A stretch of 64,000 nt of DNA from Actinobacillus indolicus (GTDB lineage: Bacteria; Pseudomonadota; Gammaproteobacteria; Enterobacterales; Pasteurellaceae), in contig NZ_CP038145.1 in NCBI RefSeq assembly GCF_004519515.1, forward strand, positions 248,001-312,000, read 5' to 3'. Made by a program: the position numbers and the translations under genes. Of this stretch, positions 43,448 to 52,291 are shown piece by piece; within the stretch, counting starts at the first letter, position 1, and the number at the start of each line of letters is the position of its first letter. Below the pieces are notes generated by a model. The model made no database searches. It saw only the letters and a list, made by a program, of their open reading frames with translations, and had not been told where the DNA came from.

Positions 43448-43678
43448 TTAACGAGTTAATGTCACGGGCAACATCAATGTATCTAAGACAAAGCTCAAAG
43501 GCAAATCAATTACCGCAACGACACTGAATATCCCACCTTCTTGAATTGCTTGAAAATCTCTACTCACACCTGCATAAACGGAATAATCACTTTCTGCAAG
43601 GCTAGTAATTGTTCCACAAGCGGTCAGATTCCCGATAAAAAATGCAAGTGTAAGCCATTTGCTAATCTGTTTTTTCAT
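43448..43678 (-). CDS. Small lipoprotein, YceK/YidQ family
   Basis: A 76-residue predicted lipoprotein. A basic start (M-K-K-Q) and hydrophobic stretch end in the lipobox L-T-A-C-G, so the mature protein begins at the cysteine near residue 21. The C-terminal part, I-D-L-P-L-S-F-V-L-D-T-L-M-L-P, is the hallmark of the YceK/YidQ (DUF1375) family, whose function is unknown. The ATG at 43678 is preferred over the in-frame GTG at 43696. The lipobox Thr-Ala-Cys is encoded by an exact uptake core at 43616-43624. Confidence 0.82.
   Translation of the reverse strand: MKKQISKWLTLAFFIGNLTACGTITSLAESDYSVYAGVSRDFQAIQEGGIFSVVAVIDLPLSFVLDTLMLPVTLTR
43616..43624 (+). repeat. Uptake signal core encoding a lipobox
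   Basis: ACAAGCGGT on the + strand; on the lipoprotein's coding strand ACC GCT TGT gives the Thr-Ala-Cys of the lipobox, including the lipid-modified cysteine. Confidence 0.85.
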
Positions 43679-43801
43679 TTTTCTACCCAAATTCACTTAA
43701 TTACGCATATCATACCGAATAATTAACAAAAACCGATCCATTTCTTTGCAAAATGTTTTATATTACAGACTTTCTTTATTTCAATTATTTGAGGAATTTA
43801 T

Positions 43802-44878
43802 ATGCAAAGTTACAACATTGCCGTGTTAAGTGGTGACGGTATCGGACCTGAAATTATGGCTCAAGCAATCAAAGTGCTTGATGCGGTACAACAAAAATAT
43901 GGGTTCAAGTTAAACTACAATAGCTACGATATCGGCGGCATCGCTATTGATAACCACGGAAAAGCCTTACCTGAAAGCACATTAAAAGGTTGTGAAGAAG
44001 CTGATGCTATTTTATTCGGCTCTGTGGGCGGTCCGAAATGGGAACACCTTCCACCTAACGAGCAACCTGAGCGTGGCGCATTATTACCACTTCGTAAACA
44101 CTTTGCATTATTCTGCAATCTTCGCCCTGCAACCCTATATAAAGGTTTAGAACAATTCTGTCCATTACGAGCAGACATTGCCGCAAAAGGCTTTGATATG
44201 GTAACTGTGCGTGAATTAACGGGCGGTATCTATTTTGGTCAACCTAAAGGCCGTGAAGGTGAAGGGGCAAATGAAAAAGCTTTTGATACGGAAGTTTATC
44301 ACCGTTATGAAATTGAACGTATTGCCAAAGTGGCATTTGAAACGGCAATGAAACGCACCAAACACGTGACATCTGTCGATAAAGCAAACGTATTAATGAG
44401 TTCAATCCTTTGGCGTGAAACGGTAAATGAAGTTGCAAAACAGTATCCTGAAGTGAAATTGGATCATATCTATATTGATAATGCGACAATGCAGTTAATC
44501 AAACAGCCTGATTTCTTTGATGTATTGCTTTGTTCAAATATCTTTGGTGATATTATTTCTGACGAGTGTGCGATGATCACAGGCTCTATGGGAATGTTAC
44601 CGTCCGCAAGTTTAAACGAAAAAGGCTTCGGCTTATATGAACCAGCAGGTGGTTCAGCGCCAGATATCGCAGGTAAAAATATTGCTAACCCGATTGCGCA
44701 AATTCTTTCAGCGGCAATGATGCTACGCCATAGTTTTGGTTTAGAAGATGCCGCAAAAGCGATTGAAAATGCAGTTCAAAAAGTGTTAGCCGATGGCTAT
44801 CGCACCGCAGATCTCGCGGATCAATCAACACCGATTTCAACATCAGAAATGGGTGATCTCATCGCTAAAAATATTTAA
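43802..44878 (+). CDS. leuB: 3-isopropylmalate dehydrogenase
   Basis: A 358-residue enzyme of leucine synthesis, oxidising 3-isopropylmalate to 2-ketoisocaproate. Motifs: L-S-G-D-G-I-G-P-E-I-M, L-L-P-L-R-K-H-F-A-L-F-C-N-L-R-P for substrate binding, Y-I-D-N-A-T-M-Q-L for metal binding and the G-S-A-P-D-I-A-G nucleotide loop. GAGG is 9 bases before the ATG. leuA, leuC and leuD are not adjacent here; leuB stands alone with its own terminator. No leu leader peptide was found in the 123-bp upstream gap. Confidence 0.96.
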   Translation: MQSYNIAVLSGDGIGPEIMAQAIKVLDAVQQKYGFKLNYNSYDIGGIAIDNHGKALPESTLKGCEEADAILFGSVGGPKWEHLPPNEQPERGALLPLRKHFALFCNLRPATLYKGLEQFCPLRADIAAKGFDMVTVRELTGGIYFGQPKGREGEGANEKAFDTEVYHRYEIERIAKVAFETAMKRTKHVTSVDKANVLMSSILWRETVNEVAKQYPEVKLDHIYIDNATMQLIKQPDFFDVLLCSNIFGDIISDECAMITGSMGMLPSASLNEKGFGLYEPAGGSAPDIAGKNIANPIAQILSAAMMLRHSFGLEDAAKAIENAVQKVLADGYRTADLADQSTPISTSEMGDLIAKNI

Positions 44879-44881
44879 ACG

Positions 44882-44905
44882 AAAAGCGGTCTGAGACCGC
44901 TTTTT
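44882..44905. terminator. Terminator between leuB and cydC
   Basis: An 11-bp near-continuous inverted repeat AAAAGCGGTCT...AGACCGCTTTT with T5. The arms contain AAGCGGT, part of the uptake core. Confidence 0.85.
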
Positions 44906-44910
44906 CTGTT

Positions 44911-46578
44911 TTATTCAATAAAAACCCCATTATCCATCCGATAAACCCGATCAAAATGTGTTAAGCCATTTAATCGATGGGTGATCATTAACAGAGTTTT
45001 ACCCTCTGTATGCGTTAAGATGAGATTTAAGATCTGCTGTTCTGTTTCTCTGTCCAAACCTTCCGTTGGTTCATCTAATAAGACAATCTCCGCTGGACTT
45101 AATAAAAGACGAGCTAATCCCAAACGGCGCTGTTCGCCGCCTGAAAGTGGTCTTCCGCCTTCCCCTAGCCATAAATCTAGACCTTGCTCATCGAGTAAAT
45201 AACTTAAATTCACTTTTGCTAATACATCAATTAATTCACTGTCTGTGGCTTTTGGATTTCCAAGTAACAAATTTTCACGCAAACTGTGGCTAAAAATATG
45301 AACACGTTGGCTCAAGGTGACAATATGTTGGCGCAGAGTGTCTTCTGGATAATCGCTGATTTTGCAAGAATTAAGCCAGATCTCACCGCTTGTTGCATCA
45401 TAATTTCGTGTCAACAGTTGGAAAATCGTTGATTTGCCACTGCCTGTTTTCCCTAATAATGCCACACGCTGTCCTGCTAATACTTCAAATGAGATGCCTT
45501 TTAAAACGGGTTCGTCACTTTGCGGATAGCAGAAATGTACATCACGGAAGCTGACAAGCGGTTGGTTTGGCTTCATTGTTTGCCATGTTGCACTGCCGTT
45601 AAATTGAACGCTGGGTTGTTGATCGATAATGTCACTAATACGTTCCGCCGACGCAATCACTTGCCCTAGGTGAAGAAATGCCATACCAATAGGGGAAAGA
45701 ATCTCAAACGATGCCAACACACAGAACACCACTAACGCAATCAAGGCTTCAGGGTTGTCTGCCGTTGGCACGTGAATTGCCGTTGCAGACAGATAAATCA
45801 CCACTGTCACCAAAATGCCATTGAGCAGAATTAATAATGCGTTGGATAGTCCGCCTAATTGGCTCTCTCGACTTTGTGCATTTAACCACTGTTGTTCAGT
45901 CTGTTTAAGCTTATCTGTTGCTTGCTCTAACACGCCAAATAAGAGAAATTCTGCGTTAAGTTGAATCCATTCAATAAATTGACTGCGATAATGGGCGCGT
46001 GATTGCACTGCCGTTTTGCCTAATTTTCGCCCTAAATGGTAGAAAATGGTTGGGAAAATCAGCAATAATGCCACTAAAGTTCCGCAGATAATGAGTGCTA
46101 ATAAAGGTGACACAAAAGATAAACCAATCCCCATAAAAAGAATAATCATCACCGCACTTACAAAAGGTGAAATTAAATTCAAATAGAGCGTATCTAGGGT
46201 ATCCACATCCGCCACCAAGCGATTTAATAATTCGCTATGACGATAGCGGTTTAACCCTGCCGGGCTTAAGGGAATCAATTTGCTAAAGACCGCCACCCGT
46301 AAATTTGCCAAGACACGGAAAGTTGCATCATGGGTCACTAAACGTTCAAAATAACGGGAGATTGTTCTGCCAATCGCAAGCCCACGTACCCCTGAAGATG
46401 GATAGAAAAAATTAAAGAGTAAACTTGACCCAACCAATGCCGAAGCGGCTAAAAACCATCCTGATAGACTTAATAACCCGATACTCGCCGCTAAGCTAGT
46501 GATCGCTAAAATAATGCCTAAGGTTAAACGTCCCCAATGCGTTCGATATAACGCTAAAAACGGAAAAAGTGTACGCAT
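44911..46578 (-). CDS. cydC: Thiol exporter ABC protein CydC
   Basis: A 555-residue half-transporter: six membrane spans, then an ATPase with Walker A G-K-T-G-S-G-K-S, signature L-S-G-G-E-Q-R-R and Walker B L-L-D-E-P-T-E-G-L-D. The CydDC heterodimer exports glutathione/cysteine to the periplasm and is needed to assemble cytochrome bd. It begins 4 bases after cydD and ends the minus-strand cluster tamA-tamB-cydD-cydC. Confidence 0.94.
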   Translation of the reverse strand: MRTLFPFLALYRTHWGRLTLGIILAITSLAASIGLLSLSGWFLAASALVGSSLLFNFFYPSSGVRGLAIGRTISRYFERLVTHDATFRVLANLRVAVFSKLIPLSPAGLNRYRHSELLNRLVADVDTLDTLYLNLISPFVSAVMIILFMGIGLSFVSPLLALIICGTLVALLLIFPTIFYHLGRKLGKTAVQSRAHYRSQFIEWIQLNAEFLLFGVLEQATDKLKQTEQQWLNAQSRESQLGGLSNALLILLNGILVTVVIYLSATAIHVPTADNPEALIALVVFCVLASFEILSPIGMAFLHLGQVIASAERISDIIDQQPSVQFNGSATWQTMKPNQPLVSFRDVHFCYPQSDEPVLKGISFEVLAGQRVALLGKTGSGKSTIFQLLTRNYDATSGEIWLNSCKISDYPEDTLRQHIVTLSQRVHIFSHSLRENLLLGNPKATDSELIDVLAKVNLSYLLDEQGLDLWLGEGGRPLSGGEQRRLGLARLLLSPAEIVLLDEPTEGLDRETEQQILNLILTHTEGKTLLMITHRLNGLTHFDRVYRMDNGVFIE

Positions 46579-46582
46579 AATG

Positions 46583-48325
46583 TTATTGATTTCCTAATAA
46601 TTCTGCAAAAAAGCCTTGTAATGCTAATTCGGTGAAATGCCCCCGTTGGATAATTTGCCCATGCTTCATCACCCAAATTTCATCACACACTTTTAAATCT
46701 TCAACACGGTGGGTAATCATCAGTGTCGTTTGCTCTCGGCTTAGGTTATGTAATGCTGTCAGAACTTGCTGTTCTGATTGCATATCTAAACTTGCTGTCG
46801 GCTCATCTAACAGCAATAAACGAGATTGGCGTAATAACGCTCGTGCAATCGCAATGCGTTGTGCCTGCCCGCCAGACAATCCACCGTTGCCGTCTTGAAT
46901 TTCACGGGCTAAACCTAAGCGATAAACGAATTCGTCAGCTTTTGATAAGGCTAAGGCTTGTTGTAATTCTGTTTCTGATGCCTGAGCATTCCCCAAAAGA
47001 ATATTGTCACGCAATGTGCCACGCATTAACTGCGGATTCTGCCCAACCCAAGCCAAGGTTGAACGCCACTGTGCCATATCCAGATCTCGCAACTCAATAC
47101 CATTGATTTTTACGCTCCCTTGATAAGATAAAAAGCCCAATAACATATTCATTAAAGAGCTTTTGCCTGCTCCACTTTGCCCCACTAAGGCAATATGTTG
47201 ATTAGCTTTAATCTCAAAACGAAGCGGTTCGGTTAAGGCTTTGCCTTGTGGAGAAAGAATGACACAATCTTTTGCCACAATATTAAGCTCTGAATGAGGT
47301 AACGGCTGTGTACCTTTGCTTTGAGCTAAAACGTCTTCACTTAAAAAGGTTTCAAGGCTATCCGCAGCGCCAATCGCAGCCGCTTTATCGTGATAATAAA
47401 CCCCTAATTCACGTAACGGCTGATAAAACTCAGGGGCTAACATTAAGCAGAAAAAGCCGATAAATAATGTCACAGGGAGATCGTAAGATCCGAAATTGAT
47501 ATCACCTAGATAAGTAAAACCGAAATAGACCGCCATTACCGCAATCGAAATGGCAGTAAAAAACTCAAGCACCGCAGAAGAGAGAAATGCCATTTTCAGC
47601 ACATCCATCGTACTGAGACGAAATGCTTCTGTTTGTTGATAAATGTGATCCGTTTGCTTTTGTGCCTGACCAAATAAGCGAATAGTTTCTAGCCCTTTTA
47701 AGCTATCTAAAAACTGTCCGCTTAAACGAGAGAGAATCCCAATATTTTTTTGATTGGCTTCCGCCGCCTTAATCCCTGCCAGTGCCATAAAAATAGGGAG
47801 TAGTGGCAAGGTGGCAAATAAAATCACGCCAGCCGCCCAGTTTAATGGAAACACGGCACATAAAATGACAAGCGGTACGATCACCGATAAATATTGCTGT
47901 GGCAAATAACGTGCATAAAAGTTATGAATATTTTCGACTTGCTCTAACATCAATGTCGCCCAGCTTCCTGCGGGGCGCTGTTGAATTGTCATCGGGCCAA
48001 TTTGAGCCAATTTATGCATAACTTGCTCACGTAAATGTAAACGCAGCATCTGCCCTGCTTTAAAGCCAGTCCGCTCTCTTAACCAAAGCAAAACAGCTCG
48101 ACCAACAAAGCAACCTAGTAATAGACCGAGTTCTAAAATAAACGCTGATGGGCTACGATGCTCGACAATCATTTCATGTAAGATTGTTGCCAATAGCCCC
48201 ATTTGTACAACCAACAAAATTGAGCTGATCGTGCCTAATAAGACATTCAAATAAAGCCATTTTTTGACGATTTTTTGTTGTTGGCGTAGCCACTTTTGCA
48301 GATGTTTTTGTCGTTGTTTTTCCAC
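46583..48325 (-). CDS. cydD: Thiol exporter ABC protein CydD
   Basis: A 580-residue partner of CydC: six spans and an ATPase with Walker A G-Q-S-G-A-G-K-S, signature L-S-G-G-Q-A-Q-R and Walker B L-L-D-E-P-T-A-S-L-D. The predicted start is a GTG at 48325 (E. coli CydD is 588 residues). It begins 12 bases after the tamB stop, so it probably shares the tamAB transcript. An uptake core lies inside at 47868-47876. Confidence 0.93.
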   Translation of the reverse strand: MEKQRQKHLQKWLRQQQKIVKKWLYLNVLLGTISSILLVVQMGLLATILHEMIVEHRSPSAFILELGLLLGCFVGRAVLLWLRERTGFKAGQMLRLHLREQVMHKLAQIGPMTIQQRPAGSWATLMLEQVENIHNFYARYLPQQYLSVIVPLVILCAVFPLNWAAGVILFATLPLLPIFMALAGIKAAEANQKNIGILSRLSGQFLDSLKGLETIRLFGQAQKQTDHIYQQTEAFRLSTMDVLKMAFLSSAVLEFFTAISIAVMAVYFGFTYLGDINFGSYDLPVTLFIGFFCLMLAPEFYQPLRELGVYYHDKAAAIGAADSLETFLSEDVLAQSKGTQPLPHSELNIVAKDCVILSPQGKALTEPLRFEIKANQHIALVGQSGAGKSSLMNMLLGFLSYQGSVKINGIELRDLDMAQWRSTLAWVGQNPQLMRGTLRDNILLGNAQASETELQQALALSKADEFVYRLGLAREIQDGNGGLSGGQAQRIAIARALLRQSRLLLLDEPTASLDMQSEQQVLTALHNLSREQTTLMITHRVEDLKVCDEIWVMKHGQIIQRGHFTELALQGFFAELLGNQ

Positions 48326-48337
48326 TATTTATCCATT

Positions 48338-51300
48338 TTAGTCAAATTCAAAACGATACATGAGATCAACTGCCTGATTCACACTTGAAACCCATTGTAA
48401 ATAAAGACTTGGCGCTAAACGATAACGCAATGTTAATTCGGTTAATGGGGCGAAAATACCTACACCATATTTTACCTTAAACTTCGGTGTTAGGCTGCCA
48501 CTCACCACTACTTTGGTGTTATCGCCAATCCCTGCTGTACTCACATTTAAGTCACTGATACCAAACGCACTTCCAACGGTTCCTACCGTTTTACTACTTT
48601 TTGATAAACTCATTCCGATTAACGCAGCTGCAATAGAATTACTCGATCCTGCATCACCACTATTTTCAAGTCCACGTCCTGTTAATATATAGGATAACGC
48701 TTGATCTTGAGACATTGATGGATTTGAGAAGACTTTTACTTCTGGCGCATCAGCAATCCCTGTAACTTTTACCCCAGCAGTGACACTCGTATCTTCCATA
48801 GCCTCTGGATTACGAATCGCTTCAATATCTAAAGTCGGTTGAGATGGCGAACCTGTAAATGAAATCAACCCTTTACGAATAACTAAGTCTTGACCAAAGG
48901 AAGCAAATGTCCCGTTTTTCAAATTGACTTGCCCGTATAATCCAAGTCCTTTACTTCCCTGCTTAACTTTAATTGTTCCATTGAGATCCGTTTTTAAACC
49001 ATAAGCATCCAATTTGACATCATCGCCAATGTTAATAGACACATCAGCTTTAATTGCCATACCAGCCCCATTTTGTGGTAAGTTTTTATTCAATAAAGCG
49101 GTACGATTTGCTTTATTTTTTGCAGATCCATCCATAATCACTTCATCACTACTCACCGCAACAGCACTTTCAGGTAACTCTTCCACCGCAATTCTTGCCC
49201 ATGGGATATCAATATTCCCCCCTAAAATTAGCTCTTTTGGCGTGGCTTTGACTTCAATATTTGGACTAACATCCACTTTCGCCATATTTGGAATATCTAC
49301 TCGGAAGCGATTTGCTTGTGCTTTGATACGTGTGTACCACGCATCTAATTTTTGCCAATTAGCATCACCTTCAAGCACTAAGTTACTTTCGGTCGTTTGC
49401 ACATTCCCTTTTAAAGTTGAACTTGCCCCATTGAAATTTAAGGCTAAATTGCCCCCCGTCACATCAAATGGCATTGCATTTGAGCGAGCAGTTAACCCCG
49501 TGAGATTCAAATTACCATAAAGCAAAGGCGACAATGCTGTACCGCCTAAAGTTAAACGAGCATTAATATCTCCATTCACACGTTCACCCGAACTTAATAA
49601 CGGCTGAACAAGGCGTAGATTTATATTTTCAATCTGAATGTTTCCAGATAAACCACGTTGTTTAGCAATATCTCGCATCACTAAATCGCTCGTTAAACGC
49701 CCGTTATTTTCAATGCGAATATCGGTATTTAGCTTCAAATTATTGTCCGCCATATTTGCGGTAATTTTCAGTGGCGATAACGTGATTGGAAAAGTTTTTC
49801 CATCCATTTTTTGCGCAAATTTCAAGGCATTAGAACTCAATTCTACGTTGACTTGCGGTGCTTTATTGGTAAACCATGAAGCATCCCCTTTCGCATTTAC
49901 CGAACCTGAAATTTGGCTATTTTGATCCAAATACTCTTGAACCATTGCCAGATCGAACTGTTTGATTTCAAAAGGTACTTTGCCTTCTTTACCCGCACTA
50001 AAGTTTTGTGGCAAACATACTGTCACTTTTGGATTACGCCAACAATGGGCTGATATATCTGCTTTAATTAACTTATTGTTATAAGTCAGCTGAATATTTT
50101 TATCATTTTTCCATTCACCAATAGGAGAGGTAACTGCTACGTTGCTTAACTGTCCTTGCCATGTTTGCTGAGTGCGATCAAATTTTCCAGCTAGCTGTAA
50201 ATTTGCACCAGCAGGTTCACCTTTGGAGGTGATTTTCAAGGTATGGTTTGCTTCACTACCTGATGCAACGACATTAGCATTATCTATTTTTACATCACCA
50301 TAATTGAACTGGCGTAAATCAAGGGTGAGATTACCTTGGATCTGTTTTTCCGTTGAGACTTTCCCTTTGGCTGTGAGATGCTGTAATTTAAGCTGATCAT
50401 AAGCGACATTATTTGCAGTTAAATCAAGATCTAAACTCGGCTCAGTGACCTTGCCTTGCAGTTTCACCAAACCATTAATACTCGCTTTTAAATTAGGCAC
50501 TAAGCCTTGTAAATTAGGGGCTTTAATCTCCGCACTAAAATCGGATTTATCACTAATAATCCCTTTCATTGCAATGCGGTTTTCGCCATATAACAATGTA
50601 GCATCAGGCACATTTAGTAAGTTTTTAGTATCTGCGGTGAGTGAGCCTTTTAGCTGTAAATTTTTCTGTAATAAATTGCCGTGTAAATCCATTTCAGAGA
50701 CATTTACCGACCATTCATTCCCCTTTTCACCACGTCCAGCAAAGCCCGTTGAGTTCAATTTCCCAGAGAGCAACGCACTCCATTCTGGCAGTAGTGATTT
50801 AGTGTTAATTCCGTCTAAATTGAGAGAAGATTGCCACTCTACACCATTTGACCAATCTACTTTACCCGCTAAATTAGCCGTACCTTGAAGTGCTTTTAAC
50901 AAGAGATCTTGAATTTCAAAGTGCGTTAGTTCGCCTTTGCCTTTTAAGCTTAACGAGCTGTCAGGTAATTGCATACCTTTTGCTGATAACGCCGTATCTA
51001 ATTGATAATTCAGTAAATCCCCTGATAATTTTATATTCACATTTTCTAATGTGAGGGGATCCACGCCCTTTTCATCAATAAAAGGATAACGCGCCTTATC
51101 ACTTTTGATGGTTAAATCAAAAGGTGTTTTGGCAGTGGCTAACTGAACATTTCCGTCAATATTTGCCTTGATCGCACCGCTTGTTGCAATAGTTAAGGCT
51201 GTTTTATCAAACAGTGCCCCTGACAATTTCACCTTGACTTCACTTTCAGGGATTTTAAATTCCGTCAACGCCGAAGATTTTGCATTTAATGTCCAGTCTA

Positions 51301-52279
51301 AAGGGTAGTTATCCGACAGCGTTAATTTTCCTTCCCCCTGAACATTGCCTTTGTCACTTTCTATACTTAGTTGCTTCAAATCTACGGACGACTCATCGGA
51401 TTTTGCTGCTAAAAGTAAAGACGACACATTGACTAAAGATTTAGGCTCAACAAATTCGCCATCGCTATTTTTCACTTTTTGTTCAAGATGAATTTGCTCT
51501 GCCTTAAATTCGGGAATATCAAAATTTAATGGTAATTTAATCGGATCTAACTTGGTCAACAGCGATTTCTCTAACTGTTGTTTAATACTCACCCAATCTA
51601 CTGGCTTCTCTTTTTCTTGAGGCACTTCTTTTGCATTTTTTTCATCAGAACTGACCGCTTGTGGTGCTAAAGAGAGCGTTAATCCTTGTAACAATGTCGG
51701 TGATAGATTGAGATCTTTGCCTTGACCTTGAAGCCCCGAATGGAAATGGGTTAATGCAATATCCATGTCATCTACACTCACACGGATATTGTCTAAGGAG
51801 ATCTGCTTTAATGAAATAGCAGGAAGATTAAGCTCAGCACTTATTTGATCTTTTTCTTCTGTTGAAGGAGGGAGTTTTGTGGTATCCACCACAACAGTTG
51901 TGTCTTTAATCGCAATATTTTCAACACAAGCTGATTTATCTAATAAACAAGCAAAACCAAGATGAAGGTCAGCTTGACCAACATTGACATCCACACCATC
52001 CATTTGATAGCGCGTCTCTTTCAGGGTTAAACCATCTTGTAAACTTCCTTCAATTTGCCCAATGCTCAGTTGATCGAGAAATTTATCGGCAAGTTCAAGT
52101 GCTGTACGTTGTCCAACGCTTGTCGCAAGGAAAATCAGTGGCGCAAGTAATAAAATAGCAAGCACCCATAAACTACGCCATACCCAACGACATTTCGATT
52201 TGGGTTTCGCTTTAGGCTCTGTCTGCGTTTGCTCTGCATTCTGTTCTGGTGTTGGTAATGTTTCTTGCGCCTTTTCCAT
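48338..52279 (-). CDS. tamB: Translocation and assembly module protein TamB
   Basis: A 1313-residue AsmA-like bridge protein linking inner and outer membranes, working with TamA in outer-membrane biogenesis (autotransporter assembly, phospholipid transport). A Pro/Gln/Lys-rich cytoplasmic tail (about 30 residues) precedes one membrane span; the rest is a beta-rich groove; the C-terminal DUF490/TamB domain includes G-L-G-L-Y-G-Q-V, a G-S-P-S-Q-P-T-L-D-I-E-A-I-R-N-P block and a final aromatic F-E-F-D. tamA lies 12 bases upstream. Length is close to E. coli TamB (1259). Two uptake cores lie in its coding sequence. Confidence 0.94.
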   Translation of the reverse strand: MEKAQETLPTPEQNAEQTQTEPKAKPKSKCRWVWRSLWVLAILLLAPLIFLATSVGQRTALELADKFLDQLSIGQIEGSLQDGLTLKETRYQMDGVDVNVGQADLHLGFACLLDKSACVENIAIKDTTVVVDTTKLPPSTEEKDQISAELNLPAISLKQISLDNIRVSVDDMDIALTHFHSGLQGQGKDLNLSPTLLQGLTLSLAPQAVSSDEKNAKEVPQEKEKPVDWVSIKQQLEKSLLTKLDPIKLPLNFDIPEFKAEQIHLEQKVKNSDGEFVEPKSLVNVSSLLLAAKSDESSVDLKQLSIESDKGNVQGEGKLTLSDNYPLDWTLNAKSSALTEFKIPESEVKVKLSGALFDKTALTIATSGAIKANIDGNVQLATAKTPFDLTIKSDKARYPFIDEKGVDPLTLENVNIKLSGDLLNYQLDTALSAKGMQLPDSSLSLKGKGELTHFEIQDLLLKALQGTANLAGKVDWSNGVEWQSSLNLDGINTKSLLPEWSALLSGKLNSTGFAGRGEKGNEWSVNVSEMDLHGNLLQKNLQLKGSLTADTKNLLNVPDATLLYGENRIAMKGIISDKSDFSAEIKAPNLQGLVPNLKASINGLVKLQGKVTEPSLDLDLTANNVAYDQLKLQHLTAKGKVSTEKQIQGNLTLDLRQFNYGDVKIDNANVVASGSEANHTLKITSKGEPAGANLQLAGKFDRTQQTWQGQLSNVAVTSPIGEWKNDKNIQLTYNNKLIKADISAHCWRNPKVTVCLPQNFSAGKEGKVPFEIKQFDLAMVQEYLDQNSQISGSVNAKGDASWFTNKAPQVNVELSSNALKFAQKMDGKTFPITLSPLKITANMADNNLKLNTDIRIENNGRLTSDLVMRDIAKQRGLSGNIQIENINLRLVQPLLSSGERVNGDINARLTLGGTALSPLLYGNLNLTGLTARSNAMPFDVTGGNLALNFNGASSTLKGNVQTTESNLVLEGDANWQKLDAWYTRIKAQANRFRVDIPNMAKVDVSPNIEVKATPKELILGGNIDIPWARIAVEELPESAVAVSSDEVIMDGSAKNKANRTALLNKNLPQNGAGMAIKADVSINIGDDVKLDAYGLKTDLNGTIKVKQGSKGLGLYGQVNLKNGTFASFGQDLVIRKGLISFTGSPSQPTLDIEAIRNPEAMEDTSVTAGVKVTGIADAPEVKVFSNPSMSQDQALSYILTGRGLENSGDAGSSNSIAAALIGMSLSKSSKTVGTVGSAFGISDLNVSTAGIGDNTKVVVSGSLTPKFKVKYGVGIFAPLTELTLRYRLAPSLYLQWVSSVNQAVDLMYRFEFD

Positions 52280-52291
52280 TGTCTAACTCGC

